From positions 19,278,001-19,342,000 of the forward strand of contig NW_026623008.1 of the NCBI RefSeq assembly GCF_023065955.2: 64,000 nucleotides of DNA, read 5' to 3'. Positions 60,421 through 64,000 of this stretch are shown one piece after another; within the stretch, counting starts at the first letter, position 1; every line of letters starts with the position of its first letter. The translations under genes were made by a program, and so were the position numbers. The DNA is from Ursus arctos. Its lineage: Eukaryota; Chordata; Mammalia; Carnivora; Ursidae. The notes beneath the pieces were generated by a model that was not told where the DNA came from, did no database searches, and saw nothing but the letters and a program-made list of their open reading frames with translations.

Positions 60421-61345
60421 TCCTCGTTCCAGCTTCGTCCTGCTCCACAGCTGTACAGCCTCCTCTCCATTTTCCCTTTGGGGTTGGAGGAACCAAGAAC
60501 TTAAGTAGTAAGTCTGATTGCTTAAGACCACTTCACTGGCCCTTTTAGCAGTCACACATTTTCTTTTCATTGAAGATGCTGCTGAGGTCAGCCTTATTCT
60601 CCGTGAAATAGCAGAGTGTTTACGGAACTTGTTTCCCAGGGTGAGCAGGTAACCAGATCACTGGTTGGCTTGTCTTTGTCTCTGTACACAGCTTTTCCAG
60701 TTGGTTTCATGGACTTCATGACACCTTTTGCTCAAGATGAGCCATTTCATCTGTACCGTGTACGTGAAATGTAAGACTGACCTCAGCAGCTATTGCTTTT
60801 CAACAGTTAACACAAAGCTGGAAGGCTTAAGTTCCCTCAGTCTGCCAGATTTTATTAAGTTCATTTTCTCCGCCCTTCCTACAGTCACCCCACATTATCT
60901 TATCATGTTGTTTGCCTCTAGAATTGCAGTGTAGTGCTACTATTCAACCTTTAAGATCCTGATGGTGTAGAATTCACAATATTGCTCCCCGGATGCTACT
61001 AAATAAGTTTTAGTTGCATCAGGATATCCTAAAGTTGCTAAGTGATACCCAAGCCACCATTCAGGATAATAACGCCAAAAAAAGTGATCTATAAACACAA
61101 GCCTTAAATAATTGCCCACTGATAAATTTAGAAATACTAAATCTTAGAACTTCGGGGATGTTACCATCCGCTGACTTTTAGTGAGTGCTATCACTTATCA
61201 CTATGTGCTAAGTGCTAGTCAACAAACTAATGAGGTGGGTTATGTTGTTTTTCTTCTTTTTACAGTGTCTAAGTGAACAGCAGAGCAAGGATGAGAGGCA
61301 CCTAGAATATTAAATAGTCTAGCCACCATGTGCATTTTGTATGCT

Positions 61346-61551
61346 GCTTTTTTTTTTTTTAAGATTTTTTATTTATTTATTTTGACAGACACAGAGACAG
61401 GCAGTGAGAGGCGGAACACAAGCAGGGGGAGTGGGAGAGGAAGAAGCAGGCTCCCAGCAGAGGAGCCTGATGTGGGGCTCGATCCCAGAACGCTGGGATC
61501 ACGCCCTGAGCCAAAGGCAGACGCCTAACGACTGAGCCACCCAGGCGCCCC
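61346..61551 (-). mobile_element. CAN-SINE (young)
   Basis: Full-length reverse copy. The duplication CATTTTGTATGCT at 61333-61345 matches CATTTTGCATGCT at 61552-61564 with one mismatch. Confidence 0.95.
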
Positions 61552-61897
61552 CATTTTGCATGCTTCTAGTGAGGGATGTGGAGCTTGTTACATTCTAAGA
61601 CAGTCTATTTCATATTTACATGACTTCTTCCATATTCTGAGCTAAATGTGTGTTTCTAAAGCTCCTAATCATCAGTTCTAGTCTTGCGCCCCCCCCCACA
61701 AATTTAATTCCTTTTACATACAGTAGCCCTTTGGTTATTTCAAGATGGTTCTTCTATCACTTATGAATTCTTCAACTCTTCCTCATAAGCCAGGGTTTCG
61801 AGTCTCCTCACCATCTTGGGTGGCTGCTCTTTATTATATCCTTCTAAAAGGGAACATATTACTTAGATGTGGTCTAAACAGAATAAAGTGGAGCTTC

Positions 61898-61912
61898 CCC
61901 CCCCCCCCCCCG
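61898..61912 (+). repeat. Poly(C) tract
   Basis: A run of about 15 C within GGAGCTTCC...GCCTTG. Another C run of about 9 lies near 61688. Confidence 0.85.
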
Positions 61913-62549
61913 CCTTGTTCCAGACGCTCTATTTCTATCAATCTAGCCTACAATTCCACTTAATTTATCTGAACTCCATATGAGGGCAAACCCAACCTGA
62001 CTCCCCACTGCCTCCCCTTGCCACGTGCTTGGTTTTGATGTTTATGTTCCTTTTCTAGTTCTGTCACAATACACGCACATACTTTTCTTCTGCATGACCT
62101 TGACCCTCATTCCTTGCACTGTAGTACTGATCTCTGCATGAGCACATAGGTTACATTTATTTTTTTCTTGGTTTCTATCTCCTCATCTCTTCCCACTTCC
62201 CCTCCTGGTTCCTACCTAGTTCAAAATCAGAGAATCCAAACTGCTTTCTAACCATCTTGTTTCTTTAAAATGTGAGGTAGGCATGTTCTGAATCTGGTGC
62301 ATTTGGTTGGGTCTGTCCTGGTTAGCATTTACAATACATATGCGAACAGTCTGAGGCTGGCTTCCAAGAGAGTAGTTTGATTTGAAAATGCTTTTCCAAA
62401 GCAGATCTCAACGAATTTCACTTCACTGGTGTTCCAGAGGAAAGAACATGGCCCAGGACTTGGTCATCCTGAATGCAAAAGGTGGTGAACGAATGGTGAC
62501 TCTTCACTCTACGGACAGCTAAACTGATAACTAACCAGCTGGGATGATG

Positions 62550-62750
62550 AGAAGAATAATGGAAGCAGCCTGGGTTCAAAACTTGACTCTGCAGATCGTA
62601 GCCTTGTGCTAGTTACTTAACTTCTCTGTGTCTCAATTTCCTCATCTGTAAAATAGTGGCAACAAGTGTACCCACTTCTTAGGCCTGTTGTGAGGAGTTA
62701 ATTCATATAAAGAGCTTAGAACCGTGTCTGGCTCACACATAGTGAAGGAC
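62550..62750 (+). mobile_element. MIR SINE
   Basis: Forward MIR: AGCCTGGGTTCAAAACTTGA, then TAACTTCTCTGTGTCTCAAT, then TTTCCTCATCTGTAAAATAG. Confidence 0.9.
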
Positions 62751-63048
62751 AGATATTCCTGCTTGTTGGATAACACCAAAACAGAAAGGAGATTATTTCT
62801 CCCAGACACTTAAGTTTTCCGCCTGCATCTTTACAAGCCTTAATTCATTGAGCCTTAGTATTGAGGTTTTGGCTTTATAAGGAAGCAGACTTTCAGAAGG
62901 AGGCTCAAGAGTCATTTGTGAATGAATGCCCCTCAATCTGGGGCTGGTGAGAAGCAGGGTAGAATTGTTATTTAAGAGGGAGAAAAGCTAGAAGAATTAA
63001 AATCTATCGGGGATGAGATCCATCATTATCTTTCTTTTCTTCCTATTG

Positions 63049-63075
63049 AAACAACAACAACAACAACAACAACAA
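63049..63075 (+). repeat. (CAA)n simple repeat
   Basis: Nine perfect CAA/ACA units. Confidence 0.95.
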
Positions 63076-63079
63076 AACT

Positions 63080-64000
63080 TTCAGACAAAAATGAGTAAAT
63101 ATGACTCCTAGTGAGGGCTGTGGAGCTACAGATCTTACCAAAAGAATTAAGTGGTCTACAATGGCCAATCTTTTGTGCTTTAAAAATCTCTGGATTTAAA
63201 AAATGAAAACATGACTTCCTATCCCCCCTCCCCCCTCCCCAAATCACCCCTCTTCTTTAGTCTTGGTCATATAGCGTTTAGCACAGAGTTCTACAAAATG
63301 CCAAAGTTTCCACAGAAACTTAAGTTCGCTAATGTTGTATGGTCTACAACTAGACTCTACACTAACAGAAGAAATTAGTATAGGTTGTGTCAAATCGTGT
63401 TAAAATACAACATTAAATAAATGCAAAGAGCCCAGAACAAAGAAGGTGATTAAGCTGGTTTAACTGCATTCAACCCACTATGCTAAATCCCTGTAGGGGG
63501 CTTGAGTTAAACAACAAATTTGGTTTCTTGGCCTAAATCCTTTTCTTCAAAGAAGAAATTTTTCTTGTAATTCCGATAAATTTGTTTTCATCTTCTTCAT
63601 TTCTTAGTCCCTAGGGAAGCTGAGGTGAAAATAACCTATCTGGGTTACATCTTAGGAAGAGATGGACTGTGAAGAACGGAATAGAGGATCAGTTATACAA
63701 CTAAAGAGGCATTGGGCGCACTGAGGAATGGGAGGTGTGCGATTGTTCAGCCCCAGAAAAAGGCCAGCTAGTGACGCCCGGGATGAGGATTTTATCCGGC
63801 AGTGAATCAAGTAAGACAGAGAGGGAGATAATAAGGTGTAATTATAGCAGTGCTGTTAGTGCCTGTTTATGGGGTCTGGCAGCAATTTGGTTGAACACCC
63901 CTCATTTTGAGAAATTTGTAATTTGGCAGTAAGAATTCTTGCCTTAAAATTTGGCACAAACCCTCACAGTTTAATATTGCAAAATCTGGGAAATGTTGAA
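63080..64000. other. Intergenic end of window, apparently unique
   Basis: No repeat or gene was recognised from 63080 to the window end. AT-rich unique DNA. Confidence 0.35.

Overview
This window is mammalian nuclear DNA, almost certainly from a carnivore and most likely a bear-type arctoid. The host call rests on about 25 tRNA-derived CAN-SINE (SINEC) copies. These carry a head resembling GGGGCGCCTGGGTGGC, a CT-rich body and an AATAAATAAATAAAATC tail, and the younger copies look like the ursid/panda subfamily. This is inference from pattern memory, with no database search. Coding DNA occurs only as short exons with GT-AG introns.

Positions 1-27460 hold the 3' two-thirds or more of RPS6KA1 (RSK1, 90-kDa ribosomal S6 kinase 1) on the + strand. 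I could place 21 coding exons from an alternative first exon (ATG at 2294) to the stop at 26619-26621. All exon phases join cleanly into a 744-residue protein with two kinase domains, the linker, and a C-terminal ERK-docking and PDZ-binding tail. Every key phosphosite is present. The canonical first exons (the MPLAQ... N-terminus) are not in the window and must lie upstream, so 1-2293 is probably intron plus the promoter of the short-first-exon isoform. A degenerate ~30-bp minisatellite sits at about 1500-2010. Intron 7 ends in a hairpin that matches the position and sequence of human mir-1976, a tailed mirtron. Intron 16 (10 kb) is full of repeats, including a 5'-truncated young LINE-1 that split an older MIR. 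Intron 19 carries a 10-bp tandem repeat that fits a G-quadruplex pattern. The polyadenylation signal is at 27436-27441.

Positions 27460-64000 are intergenic. In human the next gene on this side is ARID1A, but no exon of it or of any other gene was recognised here. The region is layered repeats: ancient L2 and MIR, old L1 fragments (mainly about 35970-39290 and 44150-45780), many CAN-SINEs with readable target-site duplications, and microsatellites. The longest are a (GAAA)n tract of about 270 bp grown from a SINE tail and a (TTTC)n tract of about 135 bp. Between them are apparently unique stretches (about 49900-52900, 57450-58550, 58840-59940 and 63080-64000) that may hold regulatory DNA.

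The gene content is ordinary and well known. The observations most worth checking are the mirtron with a changed seed, the overlapping upstream ORF on the alternative first exon, the intronic G-quadruplex repeat, a 48-bp ultra-short LINE-1 insertion and the long purine microsatellite. I found no evidence of a novel multi-gene system.
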